Source of the DNA: CBDDHT01 sp965228615
Lineage (GTDB): Bacteria; Pseudomonadota; Alphaproteobacteria; Rhizobiales; Methyloligellaceae
Direction: 5' to 3'
DNA: 64,000 nucleotides
Assembly (NCBI GenBank): GCA_965228615.1
Contig: CBDDHT010000004.1
Location: 3,038,001 to 3,102,000 of the forward strand
The notes beneath the pieces are model-generated. The model was given only the letters and a program-made list of their open reading frames with translations. It was not told the origin of the DNA and made no database searches. Of this stretch, positions 36,013-45,961 are shown one piece after another (within the stretch, counting starts at the first letter, position 1; each line of letters opens with the position of its first letter). The position numbers and the translations under genes were made by a program.

Positions 36013-36144
36013 CCCATACCTCGCTTTGCATTTTGGAGACTTCGTGGATCAGGAGCAGAGAGTCGCCAATATCTATCTATCGATCGGTAGCCTTGCAGAC
36101 AACGGTTAAACCTACGCGTTCGAAAAAGTCACAGCTGGATAGCG

Positions 36145-37029
36145 CTACTGACGCACGCCCCAGGCCGGCGTGCCGTCCCAGTCGTGGGTGTCAAACCGGT
36201 GCGTACCGGTAAAGCGAAGCACCATCACGCCACCATTCGCGCCTTTGAGATGGACCGTGTTAGCATCCTTCGCAACCCATGGAACGCCTTTCCAGGGGCC
36301 TTCCATCATACCGTTTCTGCCGAACGGGAAGTGATCGCGTATTCCCCCCCAGTGATACCACCACTTGGTGCCGGCGATGGCGTTGGCAAGGCGCTGCGCG
36401 CCATTATCCTGTTGGGGGATGTTTGCATTCTGTACGCACCGTCCGCGTATATAAGTATAACCTGTCGGACAGGTCGGTGTCGGCGTTGCCGATACATTCT
36501 TGATGCATTGCCCGCCTTGCAGTGTGTATCCGGCCGGACAAGTCGGCGCCACGGGTGCCTGCGTTCCATTCCCCGTTCCCACACCTCCCCCGGGATTCTG
36601 CACCGGTGCACCACCCAGAAGCGTGAAGAGCAGGCGGTCGGGCCGGTAGCGCGTCACACGACAGCTCTTGTTGCGAACCGGCGCCTGTCCGTTGAGCACG
36701 ATGGACCCCCCTCGCGATGTGCCGGATACGGAATAAGCGATCTCTCCGCAACGATTGTTGAAGATGCGGGCCTGGCCAGAGATGCGGCCGTTCCGCGCTT
36801 CGGATCCATTGAAGAGCAACGTTCCTTCCCTGACACCGTGGGGGCGCAAGCCGCTGCGCGGGCGAACATATGAGATCGTAATCTCCCCACCGTCACAGAC
36901 CTGATATTCCATGGTCGAGCCATTGTGGTCATACTCATCGACGGCACAGTTGCTCGCATGAGACGGCGCATTCGGACTCCCGACAGCCAAGACCAACAAG
37001 CCAGCAAACAGGGGTAAGCAACGCACCAT
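36145..37029 (-). CDS. Secreted protein with two CPxGY-type repeats
   Basis: 294 residues with signal peptide (about 1-25). Three parts: a beta-rich N-terminal domain with four Cys (28-130), a Gly/Thr/Pro linker bearing two near-copies of CPAGYTLQGGQC / CPTGYTYIRGRC (about 163-200), and a C-terminal domain rich in Trp and Gly (220-294). The small Cys repeats resemble those in alphaproteobacterial cell-surface proteins. Function unknown. A single gene, oriented like the neighbouring autotransporter. Confidence 0.7.
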   Translation of the reverse strand: MVRCLPLFAGLLVLAVGSPNAPSHASNCAVDEYDHNGSTMEYQVCDGGEITISYVRPRSGLRPHGVREGTLLFNGSEARNGRISGQARIFNNRCGEIAYSVSGTSRGGSIVLNGQAPVRNKSCRVTRYRPDRLLFTLLGGAPVQNPGGGVGTGNGTQAPVAPTCPAGYTLQGGQCIKNVSATPTPTCPTGYTYIRGRCVQNANIPQQDNGAQRLANAIAGTKWWYHWGGIRDHFPFGRNGMMEGPWKGVPWVAKDANTVHLKGANGGVMVLRFTGTHRFDTHDWDGTPAWGVRQ

Positions 37030-37180
37030 CGTATCAATCTCCCAACAACATCAGAATTGGCTCAAATTAGCCGGAATTCCCACCTTCGCCTACCGGAAAA
37101 AGCGCACCTCCAATCCATCTCACCTGGGATTATCGGGTAACAAATGGTGCCGGATCGCACATATCATTCGGCCGCATTGC

Positions 37181-38791
37181 CTATTGAAGTGGCATGGAGA
37201 TCTTTACATCACCGCCGTAGGACTGAAATGCTCCCTGCTCCAATCCGTCCAGTTTGCCGCTTGCGCGAAGGCGTATACCTGACGGTCTGGCGATGCTCAG
37301 CCCGGCTTCGATTTGCAGACGCCAGTCGTCCGTCCCGACCAGATTGCGACCAATGAGCAAGCTGTCTCTTTGGTCGAAATTCCATATCCCGAACAAAGAG
37401 CCATGCGGTTCAACCACCGTACCGTCATAGCGCTGAAGCGTGTACGCAAACGACGGACCGAGCCTCATCTGTCCGAGAGAAACCGTTTGTTCGGGCACAA
37501 ACGTGCCCGCAGCGTCGGTGAAGCTCTCTTGCCGCTCTTCCACATAGGTGATCCCAGCTTCCGGGCTGAAGCGAAAGGCTCCACGATGCCAATCTCCTGT
37601 GAGCCTTCCTTCGATTAGCAATCGTGTCGTATCGAAATCATCCCTGACCTTCACACCAGCCGCCGGATTGTTCTTGAATGGCCCAACCGTGTTGCTTGAA
37701 GTGCCGATAGCGGCACGGCCATCGAAGAAGAGCGAACGGCCAATGCGCGCCATCAAGTAAGGGCCCGCCATCCACCCGTTTCCATCGACTGTGGAGCCAT
37801 GGCTTTGCGACTCCTGTTTCGCCCAATCATGCTGGATCAGCATCCCGATCAGAAGATTGGGTTTGAGGATATAGTCGGCGCCTACGGACAACTGTCCAAA
37901 ATATCCGTCCAGATCGTGTTGACCGACACTTTCTTCGAACTGCGCGAACCGACCTTCCACCCATAAATCGAAGGCCGGTGAAGATCCGTCGGTCGCACCC
38001 AGGAATGCAGGCTGACTGTTTTTCTGCAGAGCAGCTCTGCCTGCCCCTTCGTTCTGCGCCATCGCCAAGCCGAATTGCTGAAGGCTGGTGGCAAAGGAAA
38101 CCATTTGTTCTCGGGCACCGGTATCCCGTGCAAAACCCACAGGCAGATTGCTCACCGCGCCAGCCTGCCCCTTGAGACGATTCAGCCATCGCGTCTGATC
38201 AGGTCCGTTTGCCGCAAGCATATCGGTCCTGCGAAACAGGAATCCCTCGATCGCGGCTGCCGTCGCGTTGGCGCCGCCTTCCACCGTCAATGACGCCGTT
38301 GCTTTACCGCTATTCCCCTGGTTCGATGTCAGATCGCCGGTCGTGTTCACATGGATGCCCGCTATGGACGACGTCACCGTCACACTGACTGTGCACGGGA
38401 TGCTTGCCGGTACCGACCCACCCGTATAGGAAAACACCGCCGATCCGGGGGTAGCATCGAAGCCCCCGGCATTGCAGGTCGTCGAAGGGTTGGGAGCCGC
38501 AGAAAGAAAAACGCCGGCCGGAAGGTTGTCCGTAAAGTCGAGATTGTCTGCCGCAACGACCAGACCCGTATTGTCGATTGTGAACGTCAATACCGACGTG
38601 CCGCCAGCAGGGATGGTCGCCGGCGCAAAGCTCTTGCTGAAAACGGGTTGGGCGCCTGCCGGCTCCAGAGAGCCGATGAACGTCGCAATGAACAGGCTGC
38701 AAAGCGCAAGGATTGCGCTTGACGCTCCGCCGGATCGCGCAGTTTTCAAAGTCTTGATCCAGCCGACGAGCTGATATCGAAAGCGGCTCAT
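37181..38791 (-). CDS. Autotransporter with DUF11-like passenger
   Basis: 536 residues. Long signal region (about 1-47), then one DUF11-like Ig module (SFAPATIPAGGTSVLTFTIDN to about 170), a short helical linker (about 175-270), and a C-terminal beta-barrel of about 265 residues ending in alternating aromatic/hydrophobic strands (KISMPLQ). The C-terminus after Leu-Gln fits an outer-membrane barrel end. It exports its own small passenger to the surface. The passenger is short for this family. Confidence 0.8.
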   Translation of the reverse strand: MSRFRYQLVGWIKTLKTARSGGASSAILALCSLFIATFIGSLEPAGAQPVFSKSFAPATIPAGGTSVLTFTIDNTGLVVAADNLDFTDNLPAGVFLSAAPNPSTTCNAGGFDATPGSAVFSYTGGSVPASIPCTVSVTVTSSIAGIHVNTTGDLTSNQGNSGKATASLTVEGGANATAAAIEGFLFRRTDMLAANGPDQTRWLNRLKGQAGAVSNLPVGFARDTGAREQMVSFATSLQQFGLAMAQNEGAGRAALQKNSQPAFLGATDGSSPAFDLWVEGRFAQFEESVGQHDLDGYFGQLSVGADYILKPNLLIGMLIQHDWAKQESQSHGSTVDGNGWMAGPYLMARIGRSLFFDGRAAIGTSSNTVGPFKNNPAAGVKVRDDFDTTRLLIEGRLTGDWHRGAFRFSPEAGITYVEERQESFTDAAGTFVPEQTVSLGQMRLGPSFAYTLQRYDGTVVEPHGSLFGIWNFDQRDSLLIGRNLVGTDDWRLQIEAGLSIARPSGIRLRASGKLDGLEQGAFQSYGGDVKISMPLQ

Positions 38792-38890
38792 TATGGAATT
38801 GGCCTCGACGCAATTTCACGAAACGCATCATGAACTCCATAATCCCGACACAGACCTCGACAGGAGGCCGATCGTTAGCCAGATCAGGCG

Positions 38891-38904
38891 ATTTCGCGCG
38901 AAAT
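38891..38904. promoter_or_regulatory. Perfect 14-bp palindrome upstream of the autotransporter gene
   Basis: ATTTCGCGCGAAAT is fully self-complementary and lies 100 bp upstream of the autotransporter start in a 240-bp gap. Such symmetry suits a dimeric regulator site. No regulator can be named. Confidence 0.35.
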
Positions 38905-39031
38905 TAGGCAACGCGAACGGGAGGCACCACTATGCTGTTGAGTACTGACAATTTACCTCGACGGTGCGGCAGATCTGCAACGTTGTGGGGTCAACACATT
39001 GTCGATTTTCGCAAAGTCAGGTGATCGCACA

Positions 39032-40729
39032 CTAGCGGCGATAGAATCGACGCTGGTATCGCCAGCGCCCCCACCTGCGATAGTGGTAGCGTTCATTCGG
39101 CTCAATCAAGCGTTGCTTCCTGCGCACTTTTTTGCGACGCGGCTTGCGCTGAACAATCACGCGCGGCTTGCGGAGCCTCACTTCGTTCGACATGCCGTTC
39201 GGATCGGTAACGACAACAGCCGTCGGCGTCCATTTCCAGGTGGCTTTACGTGCACCCCACCGATAGGGCTCAATCCCGACGATGCCGTTCCGCCGCAGAT
39301 CAACGATTGCGACATATTCTGTTCTCTGCCCCTTCGAGCCCCTGTTTCCGCCAGCCTCTGTTCCAGCGAAGTAACGCAGCAAACCAATGTCAGCGATCGG
39401 CTTTTTGAGCACCGTCCACGCCATGATTTCCGGGATCCCGGGGCCGTACATTTCCGGTTGCGCACGGACTTTCGGATAGTCCGGATGAGTTGCGACATAT
39501 CGTTTTGGAGCGACCTGCGTCACGATCCATCCGTCCCGTGCGGGACCAAGCGGCGGGGCGGTGACCGTCATCTCCGGGACATCGCCGGTCAGACGTTTCA
39601 GGCCCGATCGTCCGTTGACATTAGCCGGGTCACGAGTCAGCACCCGTCGGAAATCGGCTATGGCTTCATCCCTCTTTCCCAAGGCTTCATGTATTTCGGC
39701 ACGAATATTCAAGGCTTCCGCACTCGCGGGCAATGCCGATATGGCTCTGTTTATGTCGTGCAGACCATCGTTCGGCGATCCCAGATGCATCCGAGCGCGT
39801 GCCCGGTGCACCAGTGCGCGAGCGTTTTTGGGGTCGAGTGCGATCGCTTGAGACAGGTAAGTGTTCGCGCTTCGATAGTCTTTGAACTGGGTTTTGACGA
39901 ATCCAAGTAGCTCAAGCGCTTCCGGCTTGCGCCCGCCGAGCTTCACAACCTTGTTCAGGTCCCGAACCGCCAGCGTATATTTTTTTGCCCTTGCGTATGC
40001 CCCTGCTCTCGCAAGATATCCGCGTGGCTCCTTTGGCGCGTAGGTGATCGCCTGGCTGTAGTCCGCAATGGCCTTCGCATAATTTCGCGCCGCCAGGAAA
40101 GCGTCGCCCCGCGAACGATACGCCGTCATGGAACGCGGATTGAGAGCCACAGCACGGTTGAGTTCGCGCATGGCCGCAAATGGCCGTCCCAGTGCAATCT
40201 GGGTTTTGCCGCGTCCGACATAGGGAACAGCACTGAATGGCATGAGGTCTACGGCCCGGCCAAAGGCCTTCAAGGCAGCCTGATAACGGCCCGTCGTAAA
40301 GAGCGCGTTACCACGATTGTTGAACGCGGCGGCATATCGGGGGGCGAGCATCACTGCTCGGCGAAAGTCGGCGAGGGCTTCTTGAGGAAAACCGATTGCA
40401 CTCAGTGCCAGGCCACGATTGTTGAAGGCTTCCGCAAATTCCGGGTAAAGCGCGATCGCTTGATTGAAGTCCGCAATTGCCGCCTGCATTTGACGCAGCC
40501 GCCAATGCACGACACCCCGATCGTTCAGAATATATGCACGCTCATAATCTTCGAGCTGCTCAGACTCGAGCGCCGAAACATATGACGCCAAGGCCTGATC
40601 GAGTTTTCCACGGATGAGAGCGGCCGCACCCAGGCGAGCACTCAGATGAGCTTCAGGCTTCGCGAAAGTCGGAACCCGCCCGACACATGCGAAACTCAGC
40701 GAGACAAACGCAAATACAATCCAACGCAC
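39032..40729 (-). CDS. TPR-repeat periplasmic protein with conserved C-terminal domain
   Basis: 565 residues from GTG 40729. Signal peptide (about 1-23), then about nine tetratricopeptide repeats (30-370; for example AFNNRGLALSAIGFPQEALADF), and a C-terminal domain (about 385-515) with alternating beta segments and an RYFAGTEAGGNRG block, followed by a very basic tail (KRKPRRKKVRRKQR-like). TPR proteins are protein-binding scaffolds. The tail could bind nucleic acid or the cell wall. The C-terminal domain is not one I can name. Confidence 0.8.
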   Translation of the reverse strand: MRWIVFAFVSLSFACVGRVPTFAKPEAHLSARLGAAALIRGKLDQALASYVSALESEQLEDYERAYILNDRGVVHWRLRQMQAAIADFNQAIALYPEFAEAFNNRGLALSAIGFPQEALADFRRAVMLAPRYAAAFNNRGNALFTTGRYQAALKAFGRAVDLMPFSAVPYVGRGKTQIALGRPFAAMRELNRAVALNPRSMTAYRSRGDAFLAARNYAKAIADYSQAITYAPKEPRGYLARAGAYARAKKYTLAVRDLNKVVKLGGRKPEALELLGFVKTQFKDYRSANTYLSQAIALDPKNARALVHRARARMHLGSPNDGLHDINRAISALPASAEALNIRAEIHEALGKRDEAIADFRRVLTRDPANVNGRSGLKRLTGDVPEMTVTAPPLGPARDGWIVTQVAPKRYVATHPDYPKVRAQPEMYGPGIPEIMAWTVLKKPIADIGLLRYFAGTEAGGNRGSKGQRTEYVAIVDLRRNGIVGIEPYRWGARKATWKWTPTAVVVTDPNGMSNEVRLRKPRVIVQRKPRRKKVRRKQRLIEPNERYHYRRWGRWRYQRRFYRR

Positions 40730-40992
40730 AACGATGCCGCATTTCCGCCCTCAAGATCCTACCCAGACCTTCAAGGCATTGAGTGCTTCATCCGTCCTGC
40801 CAAGGATATGATGACCGAGAATAACACCAATGAAGAGAAACGGAAGACGCGATTGTCGTGCGAGCGACGATGCCGGTTCCGCCCGTTCTGCCAAGTTTCG
40901 GGAAAAGCGCGCAATTTTCAATACGACACGATTTTTCCATCGGACACCGATTCAAGGTCGACCGGCATCACGAAACGATATCCAACGCTCGA

Positions 40993-43368
40993 TCAGCTGG
41001 AACTCCTGCCGTATGTCGATAATTCTGCCGCGTCAAATTCGATGACGTTGCCCATCTCTTCGTCATACATGATGTCGTTGGGACGTGCATCAGAACGCAG
41101 GACCTTGCCTTCGGGCCCTCTGGGCAAGTCATCGGTCGGCCCGAACTCGGCCTCCAGAGCTGCCACTTCGGCCGCAGTTAGTTTGGTGAGGCGACAGGGC
41201 GCCCCTTTCATATGCGGGATGCCCTGTTCGATATCGAGCAAGTCCGGATCGTCATCCGGCGTAATCTGGGCATTGGAAAACGCCCACATACCCGACATAT
41301 TCTCCAAATCCGCCCGGGATTCGGGTTTCCACCATCCGTGAGGCACGCGGACAAGCCCAGGGGGCATGCTCGAGCGGATCAAGACGCGTCCCATCACTGC
41401 GCCGATCGATGTCTCAACACGTGCCCATTCCCCCTCAGTTATCCCTTGGGCCTTCGCTTCGCATTCATTGACGAAGAAGGTTGGATCCTGGGCGCGACGG
41501 CGCAATTCTGGGATGTTTCGGTGGCAGGTACGAAAGTACTCGTCATCCGGCAGTCCGATGAACATGCGAAGCGGGAACTGATCGCAAGGCGCTGCCGCTT
41601 CCCGATAGTAAGGCAAGGGATCGAAGCCGAGATCTTCGAGGATTGAAGAATAGAGCTCGACCTTACCGGACGGCGTTGCGAAACCGGTCTTGAGAAATTT
41701 GCGCTCCGGATCATCCGGAAGCTGCCCGCGATAAAGGTTGACGGGCGCCTTGCTGACTTCGGTGACTTCTTGCCAGGTCTTGCCGGTTCGCTCCAGACGC
41801 CAGTCAAGGAACGCTTCGACGGACTGCCAAGGGAACTGCTCCGCCATATCCATCCGCTTCGCAAGCTCACACCAGAACGATACGATGTTGCGACACTCAC
41901 CGGGCGGCTCCATAGCCTGTTCGCTGATGCCGGCCTGCATATTCGGTCGCTCGAGCCAGGAATCGCCCGGCAAGACATAATCCGCCAGTCGAGCCGTCGG
42001 CGACATGAAATGCTCAAAAGCGACAATCAAATCCTGATTCATCAGCGCGTCGTATGCGCGCCGTGTGTTCGCGAATCCCATGAGTGTGTTGTTCGCAATG
42101 GCGAGGAGCGCTTTGACCGGATAGGGATCTCCATCTGCCATTGCTTTGAATACAGACATGGGATTTGCCATGTAGCAGCCGGAAACGATGTTTGCGTAGC
42201 GTGTGCCCCAAACGCGCTCCGTGGCATCCGCCAAGGCCGCCTGACCGCGATATGTGAATACCGGATGATCGTCTGCACCAAGCTGCTTTGCCTTCTGCTC
42301 TTCCGGCAGCACCTCGTGCATTTCAATTTCGGTATCAGATCGGACAGCGGGATTGAAGCCGATGAATGTGTCTCCACCTTTGACATCGATATGGCCGCAC
42401 AAAGCCCGGAGCGCGCACTGCAACCGGATCGCGGAGGTGCTTGATACCTGCTGGTCCGTGATAGGCGACCAGGGAATGGTTGCTGGGCCGCTCGTCGCAT
42501 ACATCCGCGCGGCTTTGGCGATGAGCTCGGCGTCAACGCCGGTGATCTTGGAAACACGGTCCAATGGGTATTCTCGGACACGCTCGACAAACGCCTCGAA
42601 CCCGACCGTCCAATCACGAACGAACTTCTTGTCGTAAAGCTCCTCCTCGATGATCACATTCAACCAACCAAGCGCCATCGCCGCGTCCGTTCCCGCACGA
42701 AGAGGAAGCCAGACATCGGCCAGTTCGGCATTTTCGCTTCGCCGTGGATCAAGCACGATCAGCTTGGCGCCTTTCGCCTGTGCAATCCGGATGGCCTTGT
42801 ATTCCATTGTCCAGCTATGCCGGCGAGGGTCATGTCCGAAAAGGACGATACACTTCGAATTCACCACGTCCGATCGCGGATACCAGCCATAGACGAGCCG
42901 GTTCACCGCAGCCGTGTTTCCATTGCAGTAGGCAATGCCGCTGAACCAGTTCGGTGAGCCAAGATGATTGAGGAACCGGCGGCTCAAGCCGCTGTCGCCA
43001 ACACCGGTTGAATTCGAATGTGCGACTGCAAGGGCTTCCGGCCCATACCTATCGACGACGGTTTTGAGACGATCGGCGATATCATCCATGGCCTCGTCCC
43101 AACTGACACGATGCCACTCACCCTCGCCTCTGGGGCCTGTGCGCTTCATCGGATAGAGCAGCCGATCGGGATGGGCCAAGGCCTTCGGCGCAAAGGCCCC
43201 TTTCATGCAAAGCACATCCTTGAAGAGCGGATGATCGCGCGGCGTAATCTTGACGACGCGGCCGTCTTTGACCTTTGCCGATACAGGGCAGAAACCATCG
43301 CAACTCGTACAGACAACCGTTTTCACCGTTGTGGATTGCTCGGACTTTGTTTCCATCCCATCAAGCAT
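40993..43368 (-). CDS. Molybdopterin-dependent oxidoreductase (DMSO-reductase superfamily)
   Basis: 791 residues. An N-terminal [4Fe-4S] site is formed by Cys20, Cys23, Cys27 and Cys54 (C-x2-C-x3-C-x26-C). Cys148 in AYCNGN is the likely molybdenum ligand. The C-terminal domain (about 640-760) is the MopB-type beta barrel. Unlike most relatives, no iron-sulfur or membrane subunit gene follows. It may act with a soluble electron partner. No twin-Arg signal is seen, so it is probably cytoplasmic. An alternative start is ATG 43356. The long divergent gap upstream carries repeated half-sites. Confidence 0.88.
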   Translation of the reverse strand: MLDGMETKSEQSTTVKTVVCTSCDGFCPVSAKVKDGRVVKITPRDHPLFKDVLCMKGAFAPKALAHPDRLLYPMKRTGPRGEGEWHRVSWDEAMDDIADRLKTVVDRYGPEALAVAHSNSTGVGDSGLSRRFLNHLGSPNWFSGIAYCNGNTAAVNRLVYGWYPRSDVVNSKCIVLFGHDPRRHSWTMEYKAIRIAQAKGAKLIVLDPRRSENAELADVWLPLRAGTDAAMALGWLNVIIEEELYDKKFVRDWTVGFEAFVERVREYPLDRVSKITGVDAELIAKAARMYATSGPATIPWSPITDQQVSSTSAIRLQCALRALCGHIDVKGGDTFIGFNPAVRSDTEIEMHEVLPEEQKAKQLGADDHPVFTYRGQAALADATERVWGTRYANIVSGCYMANPMSVFKAMADGDPYPVKALLAIANNTLMGFANTRRAYDALMNQDLIVAFEHFMSPTARLADYVLPGDSWLERPNMQAGISEQAMEPPGECRNIVSFWCELAKRMDMAEQFPWQSVEAFLDWRLERTGKTWQEVTEVSKAPVNLYRGQLPDDPERKFLKTGFATPSGKVELYSSILEDLGFDPLPYYREAAAPCDQFPLRMFIGLPDDEYFRTCHRNIPELRRRAQDPTFFVNECEAKAQGITEGEWARVETSIGAVMGRVLIRSSMPPGLVRVPHGWWKPESRADLENMSGMWAFSNAQITPDDDPDLLDIEQGIPHMKGAPCRLTKLTAAEVAALEAEFGPTDDLPRGPEGKVLRSDARPNDIMYDEEMGNVIEFDAAELSTYGRSSS

Positions 43369-43493
43369 CGATCGACCCCGATCAGTTGTTTCCTAGGACA
43401 CATCAATCAAGCCGGATCAAACCCTGTCCCGAGCGTGTAGATCCAGTCGTAATTGCAGACATATATCCTCACGATAATGAAACGTACATTCAT

Positions 43494-43539
43494 CATAGCG
43501 GAACACATGCTCAACATAGTGGAACACGTTGCTGTGTTC
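43494..43539. promoter_or_regulatory. IclR-like half-site repeats upstream of the molybdoenzyme gene
   Basis: CATAGCGGAACAC (43494-43506) and CATAGTGGAACAC (43515-43527) are near-identical direct repeats with a 21-bp period, two helical turns. The second also pairs with GTGTTC (43534-43539) as GAACAC-N6-GTGTTC. GGAAC/GTTCC half-sites of this kind are common for IclR-family regulators. The 460-bp gap (43369-43831) otherwise shows no gene. Confidence 0.5.
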
Positions 43540-43831
43540 AACCTTGTCGGGGGGAGACGGCCGACCGCAGACTCCACGGGATCATGACGGCTTGGAAGAC
43601 ACGAGTCGACGCCATCAATAATCGACCACAATTGCGTCCGAATGGGATGCCATGCTCATCGCATCGAGACTGCATGGCAGGACTGTAGTGGGGAAATTTC
43701 GGGAGCCAAAGGCACCGAGACAGTCCGTCCGATTCCGATCAACATGTTTGCATTCGGGTGACCCTGGCAGGTCGGTTCCTCTTCGTCGGAAACATAAGCG
43801 TCCAACGGACGGGCCAACTGGGAGAACCAGG

Positions 43832-44449
43832 ATGAAACCTGCCAGTGTTTGGATTCGCCTATGCCGTGGAGCTGTTCTATTCGGTCTCGTCGCCGTGCTG
43901 TCATCGACATCTACGCCTTTGCCAAGCCATGCGGGCGAACCAATGAGCGAACTGCGACAGGTCTACGCTGTCGTCCTTATGTCAAAGATGTTTCATTCGG
44001 CTTGCGATCAAGTCGTGCCGCAGAATGCCGGTTTCCACCGTGCAGCCTATGACCGGTTTGCCCGCAAGCATTCAGTTGCAAGGATCAGACGCTATTTTTC
44101 CATATGGCCGAATCCCGTGCCGCTCATTCCCGAAGTAAAAGCTTCGATCGACAACTCCGCACCCGCCATCCAGGCACGCGTGAAAGCCAAGCCGGGGACA
44201 TGTGTTGCGCTGGGCGCATTTTTCGACGCATTGATTGCCCGGAAACTCGGCCGGCGAGGGATCAGGCGGCTTGGAGATTATTTCGATGAATTGCTTGCTC
44301 AAGCGCAGTTGGCGCCACCGCCACCGGACAAAACACTGCCAATGGAAGGTCCAGCACCAGCCGGGACGCCTGTCGCAGCGAAAGACGGCGACCGTCCAGG
44401 CAACCCGCCCGACAGGAATGCGGCGGCCCATCCGCTGCCTCCGGTCTGA
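43832..44449 (+). CDS. Secreted protein of unknown function with Pro-rich tail
   Basis: 205 residues from ATG 43832 (GGGAG upstream). Signal peptide about 1-35 ending SHAGEP. The mature part has two Cys (HSACDQV and GTCVALG), many basic residues and helix-like segments, then a Pro-rich tail (about 165-205). No domain recognised. A longer frame to 43652 lacks a start site and signal. Confidence 0.6.
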   Translation: MKPASVWIRLCRGAVLFGLVAVLSSTSTPLPSHAGEPMSELRQVYAVVLMSKMFHSACDQVVPQNAGFHRAAYDRFARKHSVARIRRYFSIWPNPVPLIPEVKASIDNSAPAIQARVKAKPGTCVALGAFFDALIARKLGRRGIRRLGDYFDELLAQAQLAPPPPDKTLPMEGPAPAGTPVAAKDGDRPGNPPDRNAAAHPLPPV

Positions 44450-44578
44450 CAGACCTGCGACATGATCACTCGCATGTCTGCTGCCTTCTTCCGCGTTGGA
44501 TGTCTATGCCGTGGCCGCAACTTCCAATAAAGTCGGTCGGAAAGGGCCGGGATCGGCTGGTAGACAGGATGGTATTCA

Positions 44579-45961
44579 ATGCCCGACGGCAGTTTGACGA
44601 ACTCACCGATTATTGCAGCCTATCGCGAACACACCCCCGGATCGGCTGCCCTCGCAGAAGAGGCACGGACACAGTTCCCAAGCGGGCTGACACACGATGC
44701 CCGCCGAATCCTCCCATATGGAATCTATGTCGAGCGCGCCGAGGGATCGCATAAATGGGACGTCGATGGGCATGAGTATGTCGATTACTACGGGGGACAT
44801 GGCGCCCTCATTCTAGGGCACGGCCGCAAGGAGGTCGTCGAGGCTGTCCAGGCGCAGATGTTGAACGGCACCCACTTCGGCACATGTCATGCGCTGGAAG
44901 TGGAATGGGCTCGGTTGGTCAAGGAACTCGTGCCTTCTGCCGAAACAGTACGCTTTACGTCTTCCGGCACCGAAGCCGATCTGATGGCGTTGCGTCTCGC
45001 ACGCGCCTACACCGGCAAGCGCAAAGTGATCCGCTTTGCAGGACACTTCCATGGCTGGAGCGACCATCTGACTTTCGGCGCCGACAGCCATTTTGACGGC
45101 GAAGCCTCGCCCGGCGTTCTGGACAGCATTGCCGAACAGATGGTGCTCTTGGAACAGAATGACATCGAGAGTGTGCGCCGGACCATCGACGAGGATGGCG
45201 ACATTGCCGCGATCATTCTTGAGCCGACGGGCGCGAGCGGCGGCCAGGTTCCGATCGATCGCAACTTCGTGGCGGAGCTGCGGGCGGTGACCGAAGCGCA
45301 CGGCATCATCCTCATTTTCGATGAGGTCGTAACCGGATTTCGTGTCTCGCCCGGCGGCGCCCAGGCCGAATTCGGCGTCGTCCCCGATCTGACGAGTCTC
45401 GCCAAAATACTAGCCGGCGGATTGCCGGGCGGCGCGATCTGCGGCCGCAAGGATATTCTGGAGCATCTCGACTTCGATGCGGCGCAGGCCAAGGGTTTCG
45501 AAAAAATATCCCATCACGGCACTTACAATGCCAATCCCCTGTCCGCTGCCGCCGGCATCGCAGCTTTGACGATCCTGCGCGACAGCGACGCCTGCGCCCG
45601 AGCCAACGCTGCTGCGAAGTCGCTCGCCGAAGGTATGACGGACGTCATTGTCGAGGAGGGCCTTCCCTGGGCCTGTTACAATAATTTTTCCAATTTCTAT
45701 TTGTTCCTGAATCCCGATGGACTGTCTGTGAATGCACGACAGTTCGACCCTGCCGAACATGGTTATCGGACACTCAAGGCGAAGAGCCCGATTGCGACCA
45801 AACTCCGTCTCGGCTTGCTGATCAATGGCGTGGACATGAACGGGAAGATCGGCGGATCGCTTTCAGCCGTCCACAGCGAAGAAGATATCACGCACACGGT
45901 CGATGCCTTTCGCTCGGCCATCAACATGCTGCGTGAGGAAGCGCTGTTGCCGGCAAAATGA
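44579..45961 (+). CDS. Class III PLP-dependent aminotransferase
   Basis: 460 residues. Asp248 (IFDEVVTGFR) and the Schiff-base Lys276 (SLAKILAGGLPGG) are the PLP contacts; SSGTEADLMALRLARAYTGK matches the glutamate-1-semialdehyde mutase/omega-aminotransferase group. It transfers an amino group or moves it within a substrate. It overlaps the next gene by 4 nt (ATGA), which links the pair functionally. The substrate is unknown. Confidence 0.9.
   Translation: MPDGSLTNSPIIAAYREHTPGSAALAEEARTQFPSGLTHDARRILPYGIYVERAEGSHKWDVDGHEYVDYYGGHGALILGHGRKEVVEAVQAQMLNGTHFGTCHALEVEWARLVKELVPSAETVRFTSSGTEADLMALRLARAYTGKRKVIRFAGHFHGWSDHLTFGADSHFDGEASPGVLDSIAEQMVLLEQNDIESVRRTIDEDGDIAAIILEPTGASGGQVPIDRNFVAELRAVTEAHGIILIFDEVVTGFRVSPGGAQAEFGVVPDLTSLAKILAGGLPGGAICGRKDILEHLDFDAAQAKGFEKISHHGTYNANPLSAAAGIAALTILRDSDACARANAAAKSLAEGMTDVIVEEGLPWACYNNFSNFYLFLNPDGLSVNARQFDPAEHGYRTLKAKSPIATKLRLGLLINGVDMNGKIGGSLSAVHSEEDITHTVDAFRSAINMLREEALLPAK

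Noticed and set aside
43407..43631. 74-codon minus-strand frame in the gap upstream of the molybdoenzyme
   Set aside because: It overlaps the repeated operator half-sites, lacks a ribosome site and resembles no protein.
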